Shown piece by piece: positions 1 to 11,000 of a DNA stretch of 64,000 bases. Made by a program: the position numbers and the translations under genes. Within the stretch, counting starts at the first letter, position 1. Every line of letters begins with the position of its first letter. The DNA comes from Ciona intestinalis (Eukaryota > Chordata > Ascidiacea > Phlebobranchia > Cionidae), in assembly GCF_000224145.3 (NCBI RefSeq), contig NC_020166.2, forward strand, positions 2,186,113 to 2,250,112, given 5' to 3'. The notes under the pieces were generated by a model that was not told the origin of the DNA, did no database searches, and worked only from the letters and a program-made list of their open reading frames with translations.

Positions 1-597
1 ACATAGGATATATTACCTGTTTCCCCCAATTGTGATCTCGTCTAATCTGACATATACATATGATATACTCCACCATTTGAAAATAAAAAAATACTATATA
101 TAAATTGTGCAAAAAAATTGAGTGTGTATACAACTTGCCTGGAACTTCTGCCACTGTTTCATTTCCTTTTTATCTGGAAAACTTATTCCGTAAATTCTTT
201 GCAACGATTCCATGTCTGCTTTGCCCTCCCAGTAGGTGGCAGAATTCTGTTATTACAAACATTAGAGTGGATTTTTTTACTTCAAAATGTATTTAACTTT
301 AATGAAGCACTTTTTTATTCCCATTTTTCAAAACAAGTTTTCAAAAAAAAAAAAAAAAAGTAAAGTTATTACTATGTTTTGTAAAGAAAAAAAATTGTAT
401 TTTATAAAATTTCAGGGGTTGTGACAATAAAATGTGTGAAGTGTAAAAGTAAGGTCGTATTTGTTTTATTTTAAGGATAAATTGCTATTATACTGTCAAA
501 ATCAGGAATGCAACCTGTGCAAAATTTATGCTAACATACCATGTACTATATAAATTGAGGCAACTGATTGAGGTAGTGTCTAGTGTGCGACAGTTAC
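1..597. other. Intronic sequence, TARS1 (no exon seen)
   Basis: The ThrRS exon at 598-726 ends in a donor at 597, so this stretch should be the start of the next intron of that minus-strand gene. I searched for the ThrRS segment that should follow (the region with a Y-W-E-G motif) and did not find it on the minus strand. There is an A-run near 343-359 and nothing else I can support. Confidence 0.6.
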
Positions 598-3500
598 CTT
601 GTAGAGTTGAAACGCTTTAATTTTTCCTGTGTGTCGAACATGTGGGCCACGACAAAGATCAATTAAAGGACCACATCTGTACACTGTTGTGGTGGGAGTC
701 GTCACTTTCTCATTTAGAATTCGTAGCTGGAGGTTCAAGTAGAATACCAGTGATGACCATTATTTTATATTATTAAAATACAGCTGCATTTTTTTCACAA
801 ATCATTATTTTAGGAAACACTGAATAAGGGACATGGTGCTACAAACAAAAATCAAATCCAACCAATTGTGTATTTAAAAAAAGTATATTTCGTCTAAAAA
901 TAGCATTGTCAGTCTCTTTTTCAAATGGAACATTTCTGTATAAAATGTTTTATTACAGAAATGTTTTTTAGAGTTTTTTCAGAGAATTGCAAAAGCGGAG
1001 TCGGCCTATTTTGTGCTGCCTAATTCTACACCCATTTAAACAAGGTGAAAAACATTATTTTTCTGTAGGGTGTCTTGCAAAAGGATAAAGTGTAAGAGCC
1101 AAGTATTGGTTTTACCTGCCTAAATATTACTTCAAAAAATGTCAATTTCATAACTTCAAAAAAATCAAATAGAAAAATATACTAAAGAAATTAAAATATA
1201 TTAATTTCAGGACTGGTAAATAACTCATATCATAGCCTAGTTACACCTTGAATGGATTGTATGCGAACATTTTCAGGAGGTTTTCCTTGGTAACTTCCAG
1301 TCGTTCAAATGGTTGTTTCTCCTTCAATATTGACTTCATTACATTTTCAACCGCTGGGAAGTCGTTCTTGTCTGATACTTGTCTGTGAAAAAAAGAAAAA
1401 TTAAATTTCTGATCCAGCAAAAGTGTTTACAGATATATATTTTTTATTAAAATCTGATATAAACCATAGTCGGTAGAATGTAACAGATAACTAAAATTAA
1501 GCAGGTTTAGAAAAACAGGTAAAAAATAATAAAATTTGTTTTACAGCCTATAATTTAGTAAAGCAGCCATAGGCTTTTGGTCACAGATTTTTCTGCTAAA
1601 AAATGAAAATTAAAAAAAAAAGATCATGAAAACATTTTCAACCAAAAGACGTTCAAAATATTAAGATTCTTTCAAAAAGTAGCAACTTTTAATTGGCACT
1701 GGACTGTGTCAAGTTATATATAGCACATAAATGAACCAACCTCCCATCCATAAACATGTCATAATAGAATCCTTGTTCTATGGGTGGTCCATAACACAAA
1801 CAACCACCATAAGTACGTTCCATGGCCTCACCCAAAATATGGGCAGTGGAATGCCAGTATACCGTCTGTAATAACATACATAGACATTTCATTCCTTTTT
1901 TTATTAACTTTTTTTTGTACTTTTCCTCATTTTTATTTTATTTTTTTTAAGAACAAATTTATTTCCTAATCCTAACAATGAATATACAATACTAGTTTGT
2001 AGTTTTTACCAATAAATAAATGTAACTTGCTTTATCCTTGCATGGCCTGAAAAGAACAGTTGTTATACAACACATGTTCTGTTTCATACACCTTGCCCCG
2101 CTTACGAGTTACCATAATTGCTTTTTCTGTATTATTAAAAAAACAGCAAACCTGTGCTTCTTCATCATCAAATTTAAGCAGTTGTAACTTAGCGTCCGTT
2201 TCCAACGGTCTGTCAAGATCCCACACCACGTCATTTACCTTCGCTACTATGCAGTTGTCAGCAAGTCCTTGACTAAAAATGGATTTGTTAAAATTACCTA
2301 TGAAAAGAAACTCAAACACATTCTAATATAATATGACAAATAGAAATATGTAATGTGGTAACTTATTATGTACATTGTACCCATAACAAAAATGTGTCTT
2401 TCGCAATAATTGAAACAAGTTTTCAAAATATTCACTTGGTCCAAAAATTCCTCCCCCAAATGTAAGGTGCCTTTATACCCAAATTAGCCGCACAAAATCC
2501 ACCCAGTATCCAAATATAAACACTGTAATCACGAGGCAGTTTCCCCGCAACATACGTAACATGGGTGTGTGCATTCAAGCATGAAATGAAAAGGAACATC
2601 AGAAACAGACTATGTCACGCTTAAATGCCTTAAAAGCCAGACACTAGACACTTGTACACAACTGGAAAGGAGTGAGTTAAATTTGAAGCTGATTTTAGCT
2701 GAGTTCTGTTTAAAATGTCGGACACAGTGACATACTTCTATTTAAGCTTGGGTGCAGGTATGTATGCAGTAGAAAAACTTAATTAAAAGGATGTAATTTT
2801 TTTATAATTTTTTTGTATTTTAGTTGGGGGAGCAGCTGCTGTGATTTCACTCATAGTATCCACGGCTGTGTTCTGGGATACAAAGTTGATTAAGAATGCA
2901 AGGCTTATGATTAGAAAGGAAGCAAGGCAAAGAGATGGAAGGTATAGCTCGTTTAGTTCATGCATTTTGATTTGTTTATTCTTGGTATTAGAATAATCTT
3001 TTTGTTACAATATTGTTTGCGCCAAATTTGAGCAAATTAGTAATAAATTAAAATTTAGCAGTATTGATTACAAACGGGCTATTCATTAAAAATTTTCCGG
3101 AATCTAGTAAAATTGTGCAGTTTGTGGAAGAAAACTCAAACAAGGATAAAGACTTTAACATTTTATATTAAAGTTTAAAAAATGTACTTCATGTCTGCTG
3201 TCAAGCTACAAAACACTTTTAATGTAACATATTTAACCATTCCATGCCATTAAGATGAATAGCTTATTAATAACCATGTATAATGCAGTAGGCCCATTGG
3301 ATTGGACAACCCAGCTTTACTACTGGATGAAACCGTAAGTGGAAGATTAATTAACATTTTCATAGCTTCTACAAGTTTATACTTTTTGCATATTTTTGAA
3401 TATATTTTTGTATTGTGTGGTACAAACTACTTCACAATTTGATTCCTATATTTTTTAGGTTTTAAAATTTGCACACTTGTGTATTGTGTGATAGTTACTA

Positions 3501-5900
3501 CTTTACAAGTTAATTTTATGTTTAAACAAATTGTTGTAACATTGTGTTATACAGGGGCATTCTACAATGCATTCGGATATTTCTCCCACCAGTCCACACC
3601 AGTTTAGTAAGTTAATGTTCATGTGGGAAATGTATAAAGTAAAAATATAAACGAATATTAACTAGCCTACAATATACTGAAATATCACAAAACTGTTGTA
3701 TAATGATTATGTTTATGTTATATCATATGTTAATTATAAAAAGAAAAGAATGATGAGAGAAGTTAAGTATTTTTTTGTTTATAAGCATTCTTCCGCGCCG
3801 GGTCCTCNNNNNNNNNNNNNNNNNNNNNNNNNNNNNNNNNNNNNNNNNNNNNNNNNNNNNNNNNNNNNNNNNNNNNNNNNNNNNNNNNNNNNNNNNNNNN
3901 NNNNNNNNNNNNNNNNNNNNNNNNNNNNNNNNGTTAAACAGAGGTTACAGTTAAATGTGTTTAAAAGTTTAGCAAAAAGTTATAGGAATAAATGTGTCTC
4001 ACATTGAAAACATATTGATTGTAGTTGTACTGTGTCTATTCGCTATTCTAAATAGTTTATAAGGTATTCTGCTCACAATGAACCTGCTACTGATTATTTT
4101 AATAACAGAAAAGTCCCTACTTTTAATTGTGTGCATAGTGTGGCAAATTCAACAATAAAATTAACAACATGGTACATTACTAAATAAACACACCTGATTC
4201 CTTGTGCCACCGAGTATGGAGTTGTGTGCCAGGATTGTCCTTCCACTACTTTACCATCAGGTAATGTAACTTGAATAGGCACTGAACAGTTTTCTTGTTT
4301 TTCTAAAATAATAATCGAAATTGAAAATATATACATACATTGTATTAAACTGTATTTTTACCTTTATAGGGGCAACTCAGCCCGTTATAGCATGTATGAT
4401 GTATGTTAGTCTTTTATATCATATACTAATGACAGTAACAGTAAGTGTAAAGCCTATCCCTCCTGCTTGGACTTTAGAAATTGGTAAGATTTTTGGGGAA
4501 AATCATTTCCCGACAGCTATACTACACCTGGCTGTGGGCAGTCCAAGCTTATTAGTAAAGAAAGTTAAAATTAAGGGTAGTTGATATTTATATTAGTCAT
4601 TATTTAAGTGGACTTAAACTTGCAGCCTGATGTTTTAATTAACCCATAAAACTAACTGATAATTTGTGAATATAATTATCATACTCAAACCTTTAAGTGT
4701 TGCAGCTGCTTCCTCTTTTAATTGATCATACAGCTCAAGTCTCTCGGTAATGTAAGAAGGCCATGGATTCATTTCTTTGATACCACCACCTGAACCATCA
4801 CCAGAACCTAAACAAGAATTCATTTTGTCGGTTTAGGTATACCAAAACTGTGTCCATATTTGTAGAGCACGTAACTGGTTGAAAGAAACAAAAAGGCACA
4901 AATGTGAAACAGTTTGCCAGTTTATGTTTAAAATGTTTTGGTGTCCTAAATAACCTCATGTGTGCAGACACTAAGTTGCCAATACCTGTGGTCCTATGGC
5001 TGTTGGCAGGTTGTACTTTTGCATTTTTGCCACACAAAAAATCTAAATAACTAATCAACTATATTATATATAGAATATACATCCAATGACCTGAATATTC
5101 TAATGTGTTCATACATGTGGTTTTCTCATTTTGTTACCCTGACATTTCCCAATTCTGTTGTGCGGAAAAAAATAATTAAAACAACTAAATATGGTACCAA
5201 CCTTTGTTACCTTTCTGTTGCTTTGCTTTCTTTTCTACTTTCTTCTTCTGTGGGGAGTTATCTTTGTTTGATTCTTCCATTTTGTTTGCAGATGAACTTA
5301 TAGTTGATAACTGTAATAAAAAGAAAGCAGTTTATTTTCCAGTTGCAAAATGGTAAGATATATAATTATATAATCTCAGATTATTTACAAGTGTTCTATT
5401 AATCTTTTTTTACTATAACTTGCAATTATAGAATAATTATGTGCGAGTCCATAAGCCTATACATTTATACTCATTTGAATTAAATTTGATTTTACTTCAT
5501 TTGAAACAGTTTTTCCAGTTTTTGATTTGAATTAATTTTTACAGTGCTAAGATTCAAGGTACATAATGCAATCAACAGACATTTAAACATACAAAAACCT
5601 GGTTGAAAAATTGTCATAGAGTTATATAAATCAGTAAGTAAGCTACAGGTATTAACAATATAACACCTTTGGAAATTGTGTGGATTTATTCTGTGACAGA
5701 TTATAAATGTGATTCCACCACCTATGTAGGTTTGGGAGGGTGTCAAGCTTAATGCGAGATCCTTTCAGTTTAGAAAACAAGGAGCTATCAACTTCTGTTG
5801 GTAAAAAGCCACAGCAGTAACTGGTGCTTCTAAAATGTTGGTCTAATTTCTCTAAATTTTCAACATTTAGGACTAAAGTATTAACAAAGTCAGAATTCAT
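598..5900 (-). CDS. TARS1: Threonyl-tRNA synthetase, cytosolic, 5' part (exons 1-8), with N-terminal GST-C-like domain
   Basis: Attaches threonine to tRNA-Thr in the cytosol. Exons on the minus strand: 5667-5900, 5202-5310, 4691-4807, 4194-4302, 2152-2272, 1741-1865, 1247-1382, 598-726. They give 360 residues in unbroken phase; the catalytic core and anticodon-binding domain lie off the left edge. Residues 1-78 look like the C-terminal GST fold of eEF1B-beta and CysRS (motifs [12 protein letters not shown] and LHRWWNHI). A Lys/Gly/Ser linker follows, then the region shared with animal ThrRS ([20 protein letters not shown]), a TGS domain ([16 protein letters not shown]) and the second additional (editing) domain. 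The editing zinc-site motifs HSTAH and CRGPH are present. A second in-frame Met at 5280 would give a conventional ThrRS start without the GST-like exon. The ThrRS identity is secure; the first exon is less certain because it rests on splice phase and motif resemblance. Confidence 0.93.
2010..2125 (-). repeat. SINE fragment (tRNA-derived family), reverse orientation
   Basis: This carries the family's 3' part read backwards: TGTAACTTGCTTTATCC, then the arm around GGCC and GTTATA, then CTTACGAGTTACCAT. It sits immediately 3' of ThrRS exon 5 in the intron. The family consensus is described in the entry for the copy at 57455. Confidence 0.7.
2715..4584 (+). CDS. Unrecognised small membrane protein nested in, and interleaved with, TARS1 introns
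   Basis: I do not recognise this gene. Exons 2715-2757, 2824-2941, 3292-3334 and 3555-3606, each bounded by AG and GT sites, keep one reading frame. A possible last exon at 4370-4584 also fits the phase and gives 156 aa. Residues 1-14 ([14 protein letters not shown]) lead into a hydrophobic Ala/Val/Ile-rich segment (about residues 10-32), then a basic stretch ([12 protein letters not shown]) and a Ser/Pro-rich part ([12 protein letters not shown]). This suggests a single-pass membrane protein with a cytosolic tail. If the last intron is not removed, the frame ends at 3650. The last exon adds a second hydrophobic stretch (about residues 92-115), but it lies beyond ThrRS exon 4 on the other strand, so exons of the two genes would interleave; I trust it less than exons 1-4. 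An N gap (3808-3932) lies in the last intron. Confidence 0.5.
3808..3932. other. Assembly gap (N run, 125 bases)
   Basis: A run of N. The left flank is unusually GC-rich for the region (CCGCGCCGGGTCCTC), which may be why assembly stopped here. An exon of the nested plus-strand gene could be hidden in it. Confidence 0.95.
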
Positions 5901-8014
5901 GCTGCAAAAACATCAAGATATAAGAAATATGGCCACACACCCTTTGGATGTTTTTTCTTGTATATCCAACAACAGCTCTGTACAAATACTTAGATAGCAT
6001 GCATTAGTGTCTGGCCCACCGAAGACTTAATCAGCTATTCTAATCTACCTTTAAAAAAAGTCAAGACAACCATTAGAAATACAGAATATGACATTAATTC
6101 AAACCAAAACAATGGACCAGAAATAATTGCCGGACTTTGTTGGCACAAATATTGTTAACCATTCAAATTAACATAAAACTTAGTTTTCGAAATTGGCTAT
6201 ATACACCAATGCTGATTTTCTGGCTTGTAAGTACAGCGGTACCAGTCTGCCAAGCGTGTACATTTTAAGCGACGTTTTGAAAACTTATTTAGTTAAATAA
6301 GTATTCTTTTTTATTAATCGGTGTGCGTTGAACAAATTTTGGCATGCATCACCACCATAAGTTTGTAAACAAAATCACGCGTGCACCTGCCATACTCTGC
6401 AGACTGGCATAACAGTCATTTTCCAAAATGAAAAGATGTAAGGTGTCATTTTAATTGTAAGTGGTGTAATATGGAACAGCCAAAAATGAAGCACATATTG
6501 CATCATATGATTGGTAAATTAGGATGTACATATATTATATATCATATGTACTGCAGATGCAATACAAATCTTGATGCAATACAAATCTGTAGATGCAATT
6601 CAAATCATACTGTGATATGGGATTGGTATCTTTATTTGAACTATTTGTATCTCACAATCATAAGCTGTGTTGATTGACATTCGTGCTTGGCTGAAAGTAT
6701 TTCTTCTATAATAACGTTTCTTATTTTAGCACGTTTATTTTCATAAAGCTATTTTTTGCTTCAAATTCATCATTTTATCTCTTACACATTGCGTACTTCG
6801 CAAATTGTCTTTAGATTTTCAATATACATACTATAGTACATACACACTAACGACACAACAGTACATATCCATTATAATACTTTAAAACTCAGTACATTGC
6901 TGCCCGCTACATAACTGCTTTCCACCCCCTCTTGCCTCGCAGGCAAAATTACGTTACGTTTTGTACGCATGATTTCACATATATACGCGAGCAGCGACAT
7001 CTGATAAAATATTTCATCATCTGAAGCGTATTTGTTTGACCTTTCCCCACGTTTATGATACGCAAAGAAATTGGTTTTAATTTCTTCGTAATATAACACC
7101 TTTCAACACGGCAGGTATACATTGCATCATTTTGCAAATAAGGAAGACTAATAAAAAGTACATTTCCCAGCAACCGTAAATCGTGCATCGTAAAGCGTAT
7201 TTCCGTACGCTTTAAACTCTGTTACAACTTAAATTATAACAAATCTTAAGCGGGGTGTTAAAGTCTGTTTAAATGTAAACAAGCCTCCGCCTGTCTTCAA
7301 TCTATTGACGATTGTGCAATATTTGCTGTTGAATTTGCCAAGTAAAGAGATTGTGGCATCTATTTGGTCGCAAAGAAAATATATGTGGCCCCTTCTGTTG
7401 TCCACAGAAGTGCTGACAAATGCAGAAGTCAGTGCAATTCCAATCAGGATTCATCGCAGAGAAACATTACGGCTAATACTACTAAGTAACCATCAGGGAA
7501 AAGATACCAGCTATATTTTCTAAAGCAGAAACTATGTGAGAAGACTGAAGAAGAGTGTTCCAGAATATATGGAGACCTTGCAACTCGAATTTTGTTTTAA
7601 ATAGTCTTTTTATAGCTTTAAAATCTGATCAGTTTTAACAGACATTCTGTTCCAGATATTTTTTGGTTATGTACAAAACCTTTGCGCGAATGAAAAAGAA
7701 CGCTAAGAACACGTAACGAACAGAATTAGTATTTACAATAGATAATAGTAGCAGCAGGCATTTTTATCCACTAATTTTGAAAAGGGGTCTCTTGCAACTT
7801 TCTGTCAATCGACTCTTGACGTACTTCTACTGAGAATTCTTGACAAAATCTACTTAAAAATGTTCAAAACACAAGCATTTTGGTTAATCTAAAATAACTG
7901 GTGTTTAAAACTCACACCATAGCAGCGGACATATATACCACATAAAAAAATTCGTAGACCAAACTGAAGACTACACCCATTCTCTTGCTCTAGGGTTCTT
8001 ACCATGATCACCAA
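5901..8014. other. Intergenic: TARS1 upstream region and RPRD2 3' flank
   Basis: No coding exon supported on either strand. The right part should hold the RPRD2 3' UTR, and the part next to 5900 should hold the TARS1 promoter. Open frames here (for example 7305-7523 plus and 6872-7188 minus) lack recognisable domains or convincing splice partners. A short tandem duplication is visible near 6552-6600 (GATGCAATACAAATC repeated). Confidence 0.5.
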
Positions 8015-11000
8015 TCAATACCACATTCTTGGCCTGGCCATTCCACGCAGTGGTCTTGGAGGCATTCCACCACGAATCATACGTGGACGTTGTTGGTGCT
8101 CCCTCTGCGGTACTGGAGCCCGCTGCCATGGTCTTGGTTGCCTGCTGCCATAACTTGGGCCCCTCATGCTCAATTCGCGTTGCACTGCTGCGTCGATACG
8201 TTGGTCTTCCTCCAGCATCTCAAGCTCAAGCTGCAACAGTTGTTCTTCATAATGATCATCGTATAATGGTACCGGAGCACGTGGTCGTGCTGATTGGAAA
8301 CTTGGTCTTGGACCGCGTTGGATTTGTGAAGTGCCATGACCTCGAGATAAAAATCTGGGTCCTGAAGTTGGACGATCTTTTTCTCTGTGGATTCTGTCAT
8401 GGCTGTGCGAAAATGACCGTTCCTGCTCTTTACCATAATGGTGAGAAGAGCTTGAAGGTCTGTACTCTTCTGCTGGCTCATGATGTTCATGATATGACTC
8501 TTGTTGGTTTTTGTACTGACTTCCATTCTGGGACTGGTGTTTGGGCAATTCTGGCGTAGGGGCAAAATTCTGGAACTGGTGTGTGGGATTTGAATCCGAA
8601 TATTCATTGTAGCTCGATTGTGGTTTTCTCTTTAATGTTTCCGAATGCCAGCTGTTTTTATCATCAGAGTCCTTATGCGAAATAGGATTAAATCGATTTT
8701 TGGAAGGAGTTTCAGTTGCAGACGGAGCAGAAGCAGTCGTGGGTATCGGTTCGCTGTCTTGGGTGGACAAAGTTATAAGATTACTGTTACGGCGATTTGA
8801 AGTTGCAGATGCTGTAGCAGTGAATGCTGCTTCCATGTTTGCCGACTCACTCGGGTCATCCCTGAAAACAGTAAACAATATTTATTTCTACAGTGAACCA
8901 ACTAAAGTTTGTGTCATGGCAAACAGGTTAACCCACAGGTTATGGGTTTCTGGCTTAATGCTAGTACCATTGTGGACATATGTCTTTGGGCACGACATTT
9001 AACAGAAAGTAAATTATATATTTTGCATTGTAAACGAGCATGAGGTGAATGAAACAGAACACCTTTATAAAAAAAGTATGACCAAAAAAGTTTCAAACTA
9101 AAAAAGTTTCAAACCATACTAAAATGTGATATAACTTCAATACAAAAGGTTAGTGTATCATATGTCACCTGTAGTTGCCTGCATCATCCCATTTTGTCTT
9201 CTTCATCTGAGGCTCCTCGTTCCTCATCACACTAGAGAGGAGAGGAAAGTCCCAAGGAGCTGGTGGAGGGGGGATTGGGGAAGTGGAGCTTGATGTGCTC
9301 ACGCTGACCGTAAAGTTCTCCCATTTTGATGTTGATGAGGAGCCTTGTGAGGAAGAGCCACGAGCAGCTTGTCTTTTATCCCACTCTGTTGTGAAACTAG
9401 GAATATTTGAAGTACTCGTATGCTCATATGGTTGTTTGTCTAGATTTCGGTCGTTGGGGTCTTTTTGGTCGGCAGGTGGAGCTTCTGGGGTTGCTTCTTG
9501 CTTTGTGGATGAACCCAACACATTGGAGAGGAAATTGAATGGATTGTTTGGTGCGGATAGAAATCCAGGTGGGGAGAGAAAGCTTTGGGAGTTTTTCAAT
9601 TTGTTATCAATAGAAGAGGAGTGGATGAAGGGGGGATTCTCATCCATTGTAGGAGTGGAGGAACCTCCTTCCGTATCGATCCGAGAGAAGGAGCGGATAA
9701 CAGGGATGCTTTGATTGATTGAAACACTGGATGTTGGTTTCACAGAATTTTCGGTGCTCTTTACTGATGTTGTGATTGTGTCTGCAGATGACACTTGGTT
9801 GGAGGAGTAGAAATTCATCGGTGGAGCAGGAAGATCATCAGAATTTGTAACTTTGATCTCATTTAAACCTCCAAGGCCTGGAAGTCCAGCAGCCAAGCTC
9901 TTTAACTTTGTTTCTAAAGACTCTGGAGGACCCACAACATCCGATTCGGTGTCACTCTCAGCACTGTCCTTCATCACTGCTCCTGCTGCTCCGGAGCTAA
10001 AAAGATCGGCGAGGCGGGAGTCGAGGCTCTGGTGACGAGGAGGAGAAGAGATGTTGAGATCCGGGGATCCAGTTGGAGACGGGGGAGAGGCGCTCCCGGG
10101 AGTCGAAATCTTCATAGAGTCATCAAGGCTGAAACATATGAAGAAGATTGCTTGAATTCAATTAAAACAAATAAACAAAAATTTTAGTGTGATAGAAATC
10201 TCAGTGTTTTAAGGTTTGTGAAAAACAATTGGTCTGTTCATATACAGGACACAGGTGTACACAAAGTGGATTAATTGATGTAATAGTAAACCGTGATAAT
10301 ACATTATACGTAAGTAAACTGTTAAACCTGCCAGATTGAAGATCATTAGACCTTGTGATTGTCAGAGAACGAGAAGTGTCTTTTTCCTGGAAGAAAATTG
10401 ATTTTATGAATGAATAAATGAATGCAAATTGCTTTATCGTCGCATGGCCAGAAAACGACAGTAATTATAACAACGGTGTTTTGTTAGAAATGACAGTCGC
10501 TAAGGAAACATATGTTGTCGATGGTATTTTGGTTCAGTTGCCAGCGCTTAATTACTGAGTGATGCCAATGGGCCATATTTAAGGCAGTACCTTTAGCATT
10601 GTGGCTTAAACAAAACAAATGTAAAAACTTTGGCTTAATCAATGCTTTGTAAAACATGCGATGATGGGAATATAAATAAAAAACCTACCCCCATGCTGTT
10701 AGCAAGTCCTCTCATGCCGGGTCGATTCACCAACCCAGATACCACACGTTTTAAAGATTCAGCTGCACTTTCATTTTGGTTCTTTAACACGTTGATATTG
10801 CTTGTAATCAGCTTCAACTGGTTAGAAAAAAAAAACAAATCATGACTAATTCAAAATCCAAAAAATGGGGTAAATTGGTTAAATAAAATACAGAAAAGTT
10901 AGCAAAAAAGGTATAAAAATGTTACTGAGGAACTGAATAATTGTTTTAGGTAAAAACTGTCAAAAATGCATTTTGCCAAAGGGAAAGCAAACCGCCCATA

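Noticed and set aside
7305-7523. Plus-strand open frame of 72 codons
   Set aside because: No recognisable motif, no splice context and no conserved composition; kept as intergenic.
8029-8559. Open frame of 176 codons on the plus strand
   Set aside because: It is the antisense shadow of the last RPRD2 exon, whose frame is supported by the family's Arg/Pro-rich tail and by phase.
9283-9714. Open frame of 143 codons on the plus strand
   Set aside because: Antisense to RPRD2 exon 10; no independent signal.
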